A stretch of DNA of 64,000 nt from positions 3,286,001 to 3,350,000 of the forward strand of contig NZ_CP011494.1 of the NCBI RefSeq assembly GCF_001043175.1. Direction: 5' to 3'. This document shows positions 1 through 9,474 of this stretch, piece by piece. How positions within the stretch are numbered: the stretch's first letter is position 1; every line of letters begins with the position of its first letter. The notes beneath the pieces were generated by a model, which saw only the letters and a program-made list of their open reading frames with translations, searched no databases and had not been told where the DNA came from. The translations under genes were made by a program, and so were the position numbers. The stretch comes from Marinobacter psychrophilus. GTDB lineage: Bacteria > Pseudomonadota > Gammaproteobacteria > Pseudomonadales > Oleiphilaceae.

Positions 1-266
1 ATTACTTTGTTGCACGCGCAGTAGTAGCACAGGTGCGCGCAAAACGGGATGTGGGTGTACAGCGACAGCGGTCGGCCGATGGCTTTGCTGCGTGCAGCCG
101 CCTGTACCATATCGCCAATCGGATACGTCTGATTGAATTCCACCGCCGTAGGATATGAGGTATAGCGCGGGCCGCTCAGATCGTAACGGCGAATCAAGGC
201 ATCGTCCCAGGTAAACTCGGGCAGAATAATAGTATCAGAAGACTGAACTGCGATTTTGGAAGCCAT
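1..266 (-). CDS. hemN: Oxygen-independent coproporphyrinogen III dehydrogenase, N-terminal part (cut by window edge)
   Basis: Only the first 88 residues are inside the window; the gene continues past base 1. HemN is a cytoplasmic radical-SAM enzyme that converts coproporphyrinogen III to protoporphyrinogen IX without oxygen, supplying heme under denitrifying conditions. Visible family features are the RYDLSGPRYTSYPTA stretch (residues 27-41) and the radical-SAM cysteines C76, C80 and C83, with C85 following, in the context HIPFCAHLCYYCACNK. The ATG at 264-266 gives the usual HemN N-terminus. A good Anr/FNR box lies about 77 bases upstream, which fits anaerobic induction. Family assignment is secure; the rest of the gene cannot be judged. 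Confidence 0.93.
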   Translation of the reverse strand, partial: MASKIAVQSSDTIILPEFTWDDALIRRYDLSGPRYTSYPTAVEFNQTYPIGDMVQAAARSKAIGRPLSLYTHIPFCAHLCYYCACNKV

Positions 267-342
267 AAATAGAAACTCTGGGCGCCTTGAATATGAAGCA
301 GGCTGTAAACTGGCATCGTAACCGTGTTTCAGCACCGCCATC

Positions 343-356
343 TTGATTCGAATCAT
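343..356 (-). promoter_or_regulatory. Anr/FNR box upstream of hemN
   Basis: TTGAT-TCGA-ATCAT matches the TTGAT-N4-ATCAA consensus at nine of ten fixed positions. It lies about 77 bases upstream of the hemN start. Anaerobic control of hemN by Anr/FNR is well known in pseudomonads and relatives. The divergent photolyase gene starts 107 bases to the right, so the site could touch both promoters, but hemN is the expected target. Confidence 0.75.
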
Positions 357-462
357 CTGTGAACACGGCGACAGCATATCAAGTCAGAAATGACACAGAT
401 GTTGCGCTTGTTGAGTATGTTGCCTACCTCTTTTGGAACACACACTGTCTGGATAAAGCACT

Positions 463-1995
463 ATGGCTAATCTGATTTTGATTCTCGCCGACCAGCTAAC
501 ACAAAGCCTGAGCGCTCTGGAAGGCGCCGATCGCGATACCGACCGCATCGTTATGGCGGAAGTTCACAGCGAAGCCAGCTACACCAATCACCACAAGAAA
601 AAACTGATACTGCTGTACAGCGCCATGCGTCATTTTGCCAGTCAGTTGAAAGCCGACGGCTACAGCGTGCATTACCAGCGTTATCATCCCGACAACGCTG
701 CGCAAAGCCTGGAACAGGTGATGGCCGAGCAAATAGCTGCCCACCAACCCGAGCGCATTATTACCACCGAGTGCGGCGAATGGCGCCTGCACAACATTAT
801 CAGCCAGTGGCAGAAAGCCTTGGGGGTGACCACAGAAATTCGCGTGGACACCCGTTTTATTGCCACTAAACAAGAATTTGCCGACTGGGCCGAAGGCCGT
901 AAACAGCTGCGCATGGAGTATTTCTACCGGGAAATGCGGCGTAAAACGGGGCTACTGATGACCCCAGAGCAAAAGCCCGAAGGTGGCGAGTGGAATTACG
1001 ACGCTGAAAACCGCCGCAAATGGACGGGCAAACCGCCGGCGCCCGCGCCGTTTCGGATCGAGCCGGATGCCGTCACCCAAGACGTCATCAACATGGTTGA
1101 GCAACACTTCAGCGACCATTTTGGCGCCAGCGAAGACTTCCATTTTGCGGTAACGGCCGCCGATGCCGAGCGCGCTCTGGAACACTTCATAGACTACGCC
1201 TTGCCGTGCTTTGGTGACTACCAGGACGCGATATCTGACCACGAAGACTGGCTGTTTCACTCGATTCTGTCGCCTTACATAAACTGCGGTTTGCTGGACC
1301 CCCTTGCCGTGTGCGAACGCGCCGCGCAAGCCTGGTACGCCGGGCGGGCGCCCATCAACGCGGTGGAAGGGTTTATTCGTCAAATCGTCGGCTGGCGCGA
1401 ATTTGTGCGCGGTATTTACTGGCTGCACATGCCCGAGTACGCCCGCAACAACCAGCTTGGCAATGACCGCGCCCTGCCCGGGTTCTACTGGAGCGGCGAC
1501 ACCCGCATGCGCTGTATGCACAAAGCCATTGATGCCACTCGCCGTAATGGCTACGCCCACCATATTCAGCGCTTAATGGTGACCGGCAACTTCGCCTTGC
1601 TGGCCGGCATTACGCCGGATGAAATTTGCGACTGGTATCTGGCGGTGTATGTCGATGCCTACGATTGGGTGGAACTGCCCAACGTGCTGGGCATGGTGAT
1701 GCACGCCGACGGCGGTTATTTAGGATCAAAACCCTACGCCGCCAGCGGCAAATACATTCAGCGCCAGTCTGACCATTGCAGCAACTGCCACTACAAAGTG
1801 GCCAAAGCCACCGAAGACGACGCCTGCCCCTTCAACTCGCTGTATTGGCACTTTATCGACCGCCACCGCGACCAGTTCGCTAAAAATCCGCGCATGACGA
1901 TGATGTATCGCAACTGGGAAAAACAAAAACCGGAGCGCCGCGAAGCTCTGCTGAAACGCGCTAATTATTTGCTGGACAACCTGGACAGCCTGTAA
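463..1995 (+). CDS. Iron-sulfur bacterial photolyase/cryptochrome (FeS-BCP, PhrB-like)
   Basis: The 510-residue product belongs to the deoxyribodipyrimidine photolyase-related family (FeS-BCP/CryPro). Characterised members such as Agrobacterium PhrB repair (6-4) photoproducts with FAD and carry a [4Fe-4S] cluster. The four cluster cysteines are visible as C351, C439, C442 and C455, with the same spacing as in PhrB. The N-terminal LILILADQL segment and the GYLGSKPYAASGKYI stretch are typical of the family. The start is the ATG at 463. The cadR-like gene follows after only 39 bases, so the two may share a transcript. Whether it repairs (6-4) or CPD lesions, or acts as a photosensor, cannot be read from the sequence. 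Confidence 0.93.
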   Translation: MANLILILADQLTQSLSALEGADRDTDRIVMAEVHSEASYTNHHKKKLILLYSAMRHFASQLKADGYSVHYQRYHPDNAAQSLEQVMAEQIAAHQPERIITTECGEWRLHNIISQWQKALGVTTEIRVDTRFIATKQEFADWAEGRKQLRMEYFYREMRRKTGLLMTPEQKPEGGEWNYDAENRRKWTGKPPAPAPFRIEPDAVTQDVINMVEQHFSDHFGASEDFHFAVTAADAERALEHFIDYALPCFGDYQDAISDHEDWLFHSILSPYINCGLLDPLAVCERAAQAWYAGRAPINAVEGFIRQIVGWREFVRGIYWLHMPEYARNNQLGNDRALPGFYWSGDTRMRCMHKAIDATRRNGYAHHIQRLMVTGNFALLAGITPDEICDWYLAVYVDAYDWVELPNVLGMVMHADGGYLGSKPYAASGKYIQRQSDHCSNCHYKVAKATEDDACPFNSLYWHFIDRHRDQFAKNPRMTMMYRNWEKQKPERREALLKRANYLLDNLDSL

Positions 1996-2034
1996 AATTC
2001 CCGGGCAAAGCCAACCATCAGGAAACCCGATGCG

Positions 2035-2415
2035 ATGAAAATTGGTGAGGTATCCGGGCACGCATCCGTTCCCGTCGAAACGATTCGCTACTATGAAAAA
2101 ATCGGTTTACTACTCAAACCGGATCGGGACGCCAGCGATTACCGTGTTTATGGCAATGCACACTTGAACCGTCTTTTGTTCATCAAGCGCTGCCGTAACC
2201 TTGATATGACCCAGGACGAAATCCGCGAGTTGATTCGGCTGTCCGAAAACCCCGAAGCAGACTGCCATGAAGTGGATGCACTTCTGGCCCGTCACCTGAT
2301 CCACGTGCGCGACCGGTTGAGTGAGCTCGCAAATCTTGAAACGGCCCTGCAGCAATTGCAACAGGCCTGTTCAAAGACAGGCACCGTTGAGCAGTGCGGC
2401 ATCATGGGGGCCTGA
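2035..2415 (+). CDS. cadR: MerR-family Cd(II)/Pb(II)-responsive regulator
   Basis: A 126-residue MerR regulator. The N-terminal winged helix (residues 1-70) contains the family's ETIRYYEKIGLL motif, followed by a coiled-coil dimerisation helix. Cysteines C77, C112 and C121 match the metal-binding pattern of CadR/PbrR proteins (for example C77, C112 and C119 in Pseudomonas CadR), which points to Cd(II) or Pb(II). The ATG at 2035 is used because the ATG at 2030 runs into a stop after one codon. A near-perfect CadR/PbrR-type operator lies 145 bases downstream in front of the transporter gene, which is the likely target. Metal preference between Cd, Pb and Zn is inferred. Confidence 0.85.
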   Translation: MKIGEVSGHASVPVETIRYYEKIGLLLKPDRDASDYRVYGNAHLNRLLFIKRCRNLDMTQDEIRELIRLSENPEADCHEVDALLARHLIHVRDRLSELANLETALQQLQQACSKTGTVEQCGIMGA

Positions 2416-2478
2416 GTTCAGAGCTGGGCGGCCTGTCCGGCAAAGACACAGACCAGCGCAATCACGTGCCCGGAACTC

Positions 2479-2535
2479 ACAAACCAGGTAGCCACTAAAC
2501 CATGTGACTACTAAACCGAGCAACCACTAAAAAGT
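2479..2535 (+). repeat. Three short degenerate direct repeats (nCTAAA units)
   Basis: The gap between cadR and the transporter holds three imperfect copies of a motif close to CCACTAAACC, spaced by about 18 bases (GCCACTAAACC, GACTACTAAACC, ACCACTAAAAAG). They lie just upstream of the MerR-type promoter. No known function; they could be chance or a duplicated binding site. Confidence 0.35.
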
Positions 2536-2557
2536 TTCCCAAACAGCTTGCCGGACA

Positions 2558-2589
2558 TTGACCCTGTAGCAACTACAGGGTTTTTAATA
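2558..2589 (+). promoter_or_regulatory. MerR-type promoter/operator for the cation transporter
   Basis: A -35 box TTGACC (2558-2563) is followed by an overlong 19-20 base spacer and an AT-rich -10 (about 2583-2589). The spacer lies in a dyad whose arms are ACCCTGTAG (2561-2569) and CTACAGGGT (2573-2581), centred on CAA. The arms and the overlong spacer are the hallmark of MerR-family activated promoters and closely resemble CadR/PbrR operators. The transporter ATG is 29 bases downstream. Confidence 0.88.
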
Positions 2590-2617
2590 CACACCTACCA
2601 AATAAAAGGAGGTGTTT

Positions 2618-3265
2618 ATGGCGTGCGGTTGCTCTGGTCCAGTACTAAAGTCCCCGGCTCCGGGTTTTCGCCGCGCACTGTGGATCGCCCTTTGGGTTAA
2701 TCTGGCCATGTTTTTCGTGGAAGGTGCTGCCAGTTTGCAATCTGGTTCGGTTTCCCTGATGGCAGACGCCATCGACTTCTTTGGCGATAGCGCCAACTAC
2801 ATTCTGTCACTTTCCGTTCTGTCTCTCGGCATGCTCTGGCGCGGGCGCGCGGCCATGATTAAAGGCATTACCATGACGCTGTTCGGCATTGTGGTTTGGG
2901 CCCGTGCGCTTTGGGTGATAGAACAGGGCGTTACTCCCGAACCCTTTACCATGGGCACGATTGGTCTGCTGGCTCTGATTGCCAACGTGAGTGTTGCCTT
3001 TGTGCTATTTCGTTTTCGGGATGGCGACTCTGATATGCGCTCGGTCTGGCTGTGCACCCGGAATGACGCCATCGGCAACCTGGCCGTGATGGCAGCCGCT
3101 CTGGGCGTGTTCGGAACAGGAAGCGCCTGGCCGGACCTTAGCGTTGCCGCCATTATGGGCACCCTCGCAATATCGGCCGGCATCAGTGTTGTGCGCCATG
3201 CTCGAATGGATATTTCTGAAGCCAAAAGCCTGGTTAGCAACGAAGTAAAGACGGTGTTCCGCTAA
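2618..3265 (+). CDS. Short CDF-family heavy-metal cation transporter
   Basis: A 215-residue membrane protein with about five or six hydrophobic segments, related to cation diffusion facilitators that export metals by proton antiport. The ATG at 2618 is chosen over the GTG at 2612 because AAGGAGG ends five bases before it. The TM2 site reads D53-x3-D57. The TM5 site reads C146-x3-D150, where Zn-type CDFs such as YiiP have His-x3-Asp. The N-terminus carries a CGC motif (C3, C5). The protein stops soon after the last helix and lacks the usual C-terminal cytoplasmic dimerisation domain of roughly 300-residue CDFs. With the Cd/Pb-type MerR operator in front, a thiophilic metal substrate is the likeliest, by inference. 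Confidence 0.82.
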   Translation: MACGCSGPVLKSPAPGFRRALWIALWVNLAMFFVEGAASLQSGSVSLMADAIDFFGDSANYILSLSVLSLGMLWRGRAAMIKGITMTLFGIVVWARALWVIEQGVTPEPFTMGTIGLLALIANVSVAFVLFRFRDGDSDMRSVWLCTRNDAIGNLAVMAAALGVFGTGSAWPDLSVAAIMGTLAISAGISVVRHARMDISEAKSLVSNEVKTVFR

Positions 3266-3313
3266 CCGAAAAACCCGCCAATCCTGCCGCATGCCTCTTT
3301 AGAGGTAACCCCC

Positions 3314-3327
3314 TTGCCTTCTGGCAT
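3314..3327 (+). promoter_or_regulatory. Degenerate FNR/Dnr-like dyad upstream of norC
   Basis: TTGCC-TTCT-GGCAT has the spacing of an FNR/Dnr site, but its inner bases differ from TTGAT-N4-ATCAA. It is about 98 bases before norC, where an NO-responsive Dnr site would be expected. No better match exists in the 160-base gap, so this is a weak candidate only. Confidence 0.25.
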
Positions 3328-3424
3328 GAACTGTCTTAACGGCTGATAATATTCATTACTGATACATCTTCTGGGCTCGATCGCGGGTTCGTCAGGTATT
3401 ACACATCAACCAAGGGGCAGTCTA

Positions 3425-3874
3425 ATGGCCGAACGCTTTACCAAAAGCATGGCCAGAAACATCTATCTGGGAGGAAGCACGTTCTTCATCCTGCTGTTTC
3501 TGGCTCTAACTTTTGACACTCAATCGCGGGCGATGCCCGAGCGGGATAACCGGGACCAGCTCATCGAGCAGGTTGTTAATGGCAAGCACCTTTGGGAAAA
3601 CAACAACTGTATTGGCTGTCATTCGCTTATGGGTGAAGGCGCCTACTTTGCGCCGGAGCTGGGCAACGTATTCGACCGCCGCGGCGCCGGCAACAGCGAC
3701 GTGTTCAAGGCGTACATGAATGCCTGGATGAACGCCATGCCGACCAAAGCACCCGGCCGCCGGCAAATGCCGCAATTCAACCTGACAGACCAGGAAATCG
3801 AAGATCTGGCATCGTTCCTCGAGTGGACGTCCAAGATTGACGATAACGGCTGGCCACCCAACATCGAAGGCTAA
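3425..3874 (+). CDS. norC: Nitric oxide reductase, cytochrome c subunit
   Basis: NorC is the membrane-anchored c-type cytochrome that passes electrons to NorB for reduction of two NO to N2O. The 149-residue product has one N-terminal membrane anchor (about residues 12-31) and a periplasmic domain with the heme c motif C62-I-G-C65-H66. M115 in RRQMPQFN is the probable axial ligand. Length and the GEGAYFAPELGNV segment are typical of the family. It is preceded by AGGGGC and followed nine bases later by norB, so the two are cotranscribed. Confidence 0.97.
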   Translation: MAERFTKSMARNIYLGGSTFFILLFLALTFDTQSRAMPERDNRDQLIEQVVNGKHLWENNNCIGCHSLMGEGAYFAPELGNVFDRRGAGNSDVFKAYMNAWMNAMPTKAPGRRQMPQFNLTDQEIEDLASFLEWTSKIDDNGWPPNIEG

Positions 3875-5299
<1,425 letters not shown>

Positions 5300-5314
5300 G
5301 CCCGCCACCCTCAC

Positions 5315-5351
5315 AATCACAGGACCGGAATCTGCTTCTGGCCCTGTGATT
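5315..5351 (+). repeat. Intergenic stem-loop between norB and norD
   Basis: AATCACAGG (5315-5323) pairs with CCTGTGATT (5343-5351), a perfect 9-bp stem. The loop contains CCGG and CTGG, which can extend the fold. There is no T-tract, so it is probably not a strong terminator. It may set the ratio of norCB to norDEF by mRNA processing or stability. Confidence 0.6.
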
Positions 5352-5408
5352 CGCATTCACCAGCTTGCCGGCAAACCCGACAAACAACGGGCGTAACAGG
5401 AGTTCAAG

Positions 5409-7232
5409 ATGGAAGAGTGGGTCGGCTACAAGTGGCACGAATACATTACCCGCCAGGCTCTCGGGGAATTCCCCGAGCACGCCGTTTATCTAAAAGACGA
5501 AGCTCGCAGCCTTGGCATTGTGTTCCGCGCCTTCGGGGGTGATCCGGCACTCAGCCTGGTGACGGCAGAGCCCAGGCACTTTCGCCTGCGCCGACGGTTT
5601 TTGCACAAAATTGCCGGAACACACCGTAAATTTGAGCTGGCCTGGCGGGATGAGCAAAATCTGCGCCTGCCAGAAAAAGTGGCTAAATTCCCATCCAAAC
5701 GCCTGAACCGGGAACTCTATATATGGCTGGCCGCACTCGCGGCTAACCCGGCTCCGGCTGATAGTGACTGGTTTACCGGCAATCAGGCACTGGTTCAGGA
5801 TGTGATCGCCCGTTGGCCGGGGCTGGAGCGTGTTTACCAGCGCCTGGTGAAACAAGTTCTGCGCAGGCGTCCCGATCCAGAGGGCCTATCGGCCGAGGAA
5901 GCCGTCCGTGAACAGGCGATCCGCCAAGCGCTTATCCATCCGGGCAGCGTTGCTGCCCTGCCCGCGGCTGGAACCGATCCCTGGCCGGTCATTCTTTGGT
6001 TGTACCCGGCTCTGGAACAAGGAAAAGCTAACGGACCGGTAACCGGCGACGAGGACACTCAATCGAGCCCCGGGGGACTGACCAAGAAAAACAAGCGCCA
6101 CCAGGCAGAGCGCGTAGAGGCCTTCGACCGCGATCAGGGGCTGATGATCTTTCGCCTGGAAAGTCTGTTTTCCTGGACCGAATTCATTCCGGTTGACCGT
6201 GCAGGCGACGACACTAAAGAAGAAGATGCCGAGGCGGTTGCGGACGATATGGACATGATCTCTGTGTCCAATGACCGCAAGGAGACGTCGTCGTCGATCA
6301 AGTTTGACCTGGATCTGCCCTCGGAAGAACACGACGACCTGCGCCTTGGCCCGGGTATTCATTTGCCGGAGTGGGACTGGCGCAGCCAGAGCTACCGGGA
6401 AGCCTTCTGCTGCGTGCAACCTATGCTGGCAAAAAACGCTGAGCCTGCGGAGCTTCCGGAAGCACTGCGCCGACCCGCCAAACGTCTGCAGCGCCAATTC
6501 AGCGCGCTCAAGCCCCTCAAACAGTGGCACAAACGACAGCTGGACGGCGACGAGCTGGACCTGGACGCCTGCCTGGAAAGGGAAGTTCAGAACCGGCGCG
6601 GTCAGGGCGCGATTGATCAGAAGCTGTTTCGCCGCTGCCAGCAGAGCCAGCGCGACCTCGCCTGTCTGGTGCTGGCGGATGTGTCGCTCTCAACCGAGAC
6701 CTATATAAACAACCAGCAGCGAGTCATCGACATTGCCCGGGACGGCTTGCAACTGCTCAGCGAAGCCTTACAGGCCAGCCGCGACCCCTTCGCCCTGTTT
6801 GCGTTTTCATCACGACGGCGTGACTACGTGCGATTCCATCATCTAAAAGGTTTTGATGAAACTTATACCAGCACCATTCGGGGCCGAATTCAGGCGCTGG
6901 AACCGGGCTTCTATACCCGCATGGGCGCCGCGATCCGTCAGGCCACCAAGCTTTTAGGAGCGCGCCACGAACAACAGAAGGTCCTGTTGTTGCTGACCGA
7001 TGGCAAGCCCAACGACTTGGATTTGTATGAAGGCCGCTACGGTATAGAAGACACACGCATGGCAGTGCAGGAAGCCATCAAAGCTGGCCTGACCCCGTTT
7101 TGTGTCACCATTGATGACGAGGCCAGCGAGTACCTGCCCTATGTCTTCGGCAGTCATAATTACGTGGTGATTCGCGACCCGGCGCAGCTGCCGTTGCAGC
7201 TCCCCAAACTCTACCTGAACCTGACTCAGTGA
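5409..7232 (+). CDS. norD: NorD, von Willebrand factor A-domain activation protein
   Basis: A 607-residue soluble protein needed for nitric oxide reductase activity, believed to act with the AAA+ ATPase NorQ in inserting FeB into NorB. The C-terminal third is a VWA domain with a MIDAS-type DVSLS at about residue 423 and LLLTDGKPNDLDLY about 100 residues later. The middle is acidic and charged. The length agrees with other NorD proteins. AACAGGAGTT precedes the ATG. norE follows with a one-base gap, indicating translational coupling. Confidence 0.94.
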   Translation: MEEWVGYKWHEYITRQALGEFPEHAVYLKDEARSLGIVFRAFGGDPALSLVTAEPRHFRLRRRFLHKIAGTHRKFELAWRDEQNLRLPEKVAKFPSKRLNRELYIWLAALAANPAPADSDWFTGNQALVQDVIARWPGLERVYQRLVKQVLRRRPDPEGLSAEEAVREQAIRQALIHPGSVAALPAAGTDPWPVILWLYPALEQGKANGPVTGDEDTQSSPGGLTKKNKRHQAERVEAFDRDQGLMIFRLESLFSWTEFIPVDRAGDDTKEEDAEAVADDMDMISVSNDRKETSSSIKFDLDLPSEEHDDLRLGPGIHLPEWDWRSQSYREAFCCVQPMLAKNAEPAELPEALRRPAKRLQRQFSALKPLKQWHKRQLDGDELDLDACLEREVQNRRGQGAIDQKLFRRCQQSQRDLACLVLADVSLSTETYINNQQRVIDIARDGLQLLSEALQASRDPFALFAFSSRRRDYVRFHHLKGFDETYTSTIRGRIQALEPGFYTRMGAAIRQATKLLGARHEQQKVLLLLTDGKPNDLDLYEGRYGIEDTRMAVQEAIKAGLTPFCVTIDDEASEYLPYVFGSHNYVVIRDPAQLPLQLPKLYLNLTQ

Positions 7233-7233
7233 T

Positions 7234-7818
7234 ATGACAGGTCTAATTCTTGAGCCGGAGTTAGACCGCCATCAGCTTCCCGGAGACGTCGCTGTGTGGA
7301 TATTCATTTTCGCCGAGCTAACGGTATTCGGAATCATGCTCATCGGTTTTGCCGTGGCCCGCAGCCTCGACCCAGCCACCTTCCACGCCGGCCGTGATCT
7401 TCTGCACACTTGGATAGGGCTGCTGAACACCGCTGCGCTAATCACCTCCAGCTATCTGGTCGCGACTGCTGTCCACCAGTCCCGTGACAAGCTCTCCGGC
7501 GCGCAGTGGCGCCTTTGGCTTGCGGTTGCTGTCTCCTGCATTTACACCGTTGGCAAACTTTATGAATACGTGAATCTGTACAGCCAGGGCTATAACCTCG
7601 GCACAGATACTTTCTTCATGTTTTATTTCTTCCTGACCTTCTTCCACCTTATGCACGTGACACTGGGGCAGATTGTTTTGATGGTGCTTGCCGTAAGAAT
7701 AGGCAACAGAGACTGCGGGGGCTCCGACATGAACAGCATGGAATCTGGTGCCTCTTATTGGCACATGGTGGATCTGGTATGGCTGGCACTGTTTCCGGTG
7801 CTCTACGTACTCGCTTAA
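7234..7818 (+). CDS. norE: NorE, cytochrome c oxidase subunit III-like membrane protein
   Basis: A 194-residue polytopic membrane protein of the heme-copper oxidase subunit III family found in nor clusters. It has about five hydrophobic segments. Typical parts are PGDVAVWIFIFAELTVFG near the N-terminus and FFHLMHVTLGQIV near residue 140. NorE is not part of the purified reductase but supports its activity or assembly. The ATG lies one base after the norD stop with no separate ribosome site, so translation is probably coupled. Confidence 0.92.
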   Translation: MTGLILEPELDRHQLPGDVAVWIFIFAELTVFGIMLIGFAVARSLDPATFHAGRDLLHTWIGLLNTAALITSSYLVATAVHQSRDKLSGAQWRLWLAVAVSCIYTVGKLYEYVNLYSQGYNLGTDTFFMFYFFLTFFHLMHVTLGQIVLMVLAVRIGNRDCGGSDMNSMESGASYWHMVDLVWLALFPVLYVLA

Positions 7819-7830
7819 AAAGGGCTGACA

Positions 7831-8070
7831 ATGTTGACGGTTTATTTTGCCCTGATGATTTGCACGGCTTTACCGGTCATTGCGCTTAAGTCCGGTATAA
7901 GCCCTGATTTTCTGGCCTGGCTGGTTTTTGGAATGGTGATCGTAAAATCTTTGCTGCTGGTGGATCACTTCATGGAGATGAAGAATGCACCCCCTGGGTG
8001 GCGGTTAGCGGCTCAACTATGGGCGCCGGTAGTGATTGTTGCGGTTGCGGGGTTTCATGCAATTACGTGA
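7831..8070 (+). CDS. norF: NorF-like small membrane protein
   Basis: A 79-residue protein with two or three hydrophobic segments, resembling the cytochrome c oxidase subunit IV-like NorF found after NorE in denitrifiers. The AKSG... KSLLLVDHFMEM segment is typical of this family. AAAAGGGC precedes the ATG, 12 bases after norE. It ends the plus-strand nor operon. No clear terminator is visible in the 68 bases before the convergent gene. Confidence 0.82.
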   Translation: MLTVYFALMICTALPVIALKSGISPDFLAWLVFGMVIVKSLLLVDHFMEMKNAPPGWRLAAQLWAPVVIVAVAGFHAIT

Positions 8071-8138
8071 GGGTATCGTTTTCTGGTCACACTAAAATTC
8101 TGCGTTTGGCATCAGGGAAGGTGTCTTCAACTCCTCAT

Positions 8139-8513
8139 TTAGAGCCACTTCGCGGGAAATAAAGGCCTCTTATCAGACATGGCTTGCGCCAAAGAAACCA
8201 TTCCCCAGAGCACAAAGCCCGTGTGCAACGCGATGGCCCACACCAAGGCAAAGGTTCCGAAATGCCTTACATCGGCGAAGAACATCCAGCTGATGGCAAC
8301 ACCCGAACTGATCAAAGTGAAGCCAATGAGCGACATATAAAGGGCAGCTCGCGTGTGGGCACGGCGTAGTTCGTTGACCCCGGAACTTCCGACATACATC
8401 CAGAGCAAGATCACAAAGCCGATTACCGGCATTACCAATAGATTCAGCAGGTACCAGATAACCGGTAAAACCGCTCCGCTAACGGGTTTCGTCTGGGCGC
8501 CCGAATACTGCAT
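8139..8513 (-). CDS. Small four-helix membrane protein coupled to norQ
   Basis: The 124-residue product has about three or four hydrophobic helices and no motif I recognise. Its ATG lies inside the end of norQ, giving a 35-base overlap, so it is probably translated by coupling with norQ. Its position, closing the convergent nor genes, suggests a role in NO reductase assembly or NO response; this is guilt by association. Alternatives include a cytochrome-associated membrane subunit. I assign no function. Confidence 0.75.
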   Translation of the reverse strand: MQYSGAQTKPVSGAVLPVIWYLLNLLVMPVIGFVILLWMYVGSSGVNELRRAHTRAALYMSLIGFTLISSGVAISWMFFADVRHFGTFALVWAIALHTGFVLWGMVSLAQAMSDKRPLFPAKWL

Positions 8514-9267
8514 ATGCCACCTCCATCAATGAACTAACGGTCGCTTCGTCGTCTGACAGCGGCTCGATCATACCCGCGCGGCAAGCGACCGCTGCGGGCA
8601 AACCTGCGCCTATCAGCAGAGCTGTGTGAATCAGCAACCGCGTGGATGCGGCTTCTTCCAGATCGTGATCTTTCAGGTTGCGCAGCGCTGTCGCCAGGCT
8701 AACCAGTTGCTTTGCAAGGTCACGGTCGCAACCGGATTCTTCCAGCACGATGGTTTGCTCTATTTCCTCCGAGGGGTAATCAAACCGAAGCGATACAAAT
8801 CTTTGGCGGGTGCTTGGTTTCATGCCTTTCAACAGACTCTGATAACCCGGGTTGTAGGAAACCACCAGCATAAAACCCGGTGCTGCCGTCAGCAGCTCAC
8901 CAGTGCGCTCAATCGGCAGTTCGCGGCGGTCATCCGCCAGCGGATGCAGGACAACCGTGGTGTCTTTACGCGCTTCTACCACTTCATCCAGGTAACAAAT
9001 GCCGCCTTCACGAACCGCGCGGGCCAAGGGCCCATCTTGCCAGTAGGTGCCTTGCGGGCCGATCAGGTGCCGCCCTACCAGGTCTGCTGCCGTCAGGTCG
9101 TCGTGGCAGGCGACGGTATAAACCGGCCGCTTCAGTTGTTCGGCCATGTAACGAACAAAGCGGGTTTTGCCGCAGCCTGTCGGGCCTTTGATCAGAACCG
9201 GCAGGCCGTTGTTCGCGGCGGCATGGAAGAGTTCAATTTCATTACCGACAGGCTGGTAAAACGTCAT
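8479..9267 (-). CDS. norQ: NorQ, MoxR-type AAA+ ATPase for nitric oxide reductase activation
   Basis: A 262-residue cytoplasmic AAA+ ATPase of the CbbQ/NirQ/NorQ family. Walker A is GPTGCGKT (28-35) and Walker B is CYLDEV (91-96). The family motif AGLPAAVACRAG is near the C-terminus. NorQ works with NorD to insert the non-heme iron of NorB. The family is usually near 260-270 residues, so this is full length. It is transcribed toward norF, opposite to norCBDEF, and is followed in the same direction by the overlapping membrane gene. Confidence 0.94.
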   Translation of the reverse strand: MTFYQPVGNEIELFHAAANNGLPVLIKGPTGCGKTRFVRYMAEQLKRPVYTVACHDDLTAADLVGRHLIGPQGTYWQDGPLARAVREGGICYLDEVVEARKDTTVVLHPLADDRRELPIERTGELLTAAPGFMLVVSYNPGYQSLLKGMKPSTRQRFVSLRFDYPSEEIEQTIVLEESGCDRDLAKQLVSLATALRNLKDHDLEEAASTRLLIHTALLIGAGLPAAVACRAGMIEPLSDDEATVSSLMEVAYAVFGRPDETR

Positions 9268-9280
9268 CTGTAGAAATCCT

Positions 9281-9295
9281 TTGCGACTAGCGCAA
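9281..9295. promoter_or_regulatory. Inverted repeat in the norQ promoter/leader
   Basis: TTGCG-ACTAG-CGCAA is a perfect 5-bp dyad 14-28 bases upstream of the norQ start. The 5-base spacer and the bases do not fit an FNR/Dnr box. It could be an operator for an unidentified regulator or a leader hairpin. No other clear site appears in the 207-base norQ/ctaG gap. Confidence 0.3.
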
Positions 9296-9474
9296 TCTAT
9301 AAAATTTATATTGAATATTGGTTTAAAAACCCGTTCTTCACAACCTTTTTTTGGTGATACCCCAGGTTAGGTAGGCTCTAAACTTGAAATAAAGGCAATG
9401 GAGGTCAACACTCTAGTGAAGAAAACAACACATCTGCGCCAGCGCTTGCAACAGAGCAATTTCGAGTAGCACCT

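Noticed and set aside
952..1563. Long minus-strand open frame opposite the photolyase gene
   Set aside because: Shadow of a GC-rich gene on the other strand; no motif and no ribosome site.
3396..3409. Possible FNR half-site (ATCAA) just before norC
   Set aside because: Only half of the site matches, and it lies 16 bases before the ATG, too close for an activator.
8626..9273. 215-codon plus-strand frame opposite norQ
   Set aside because: Antisense shadow; norQ has clear Walker motifs on the other strand.
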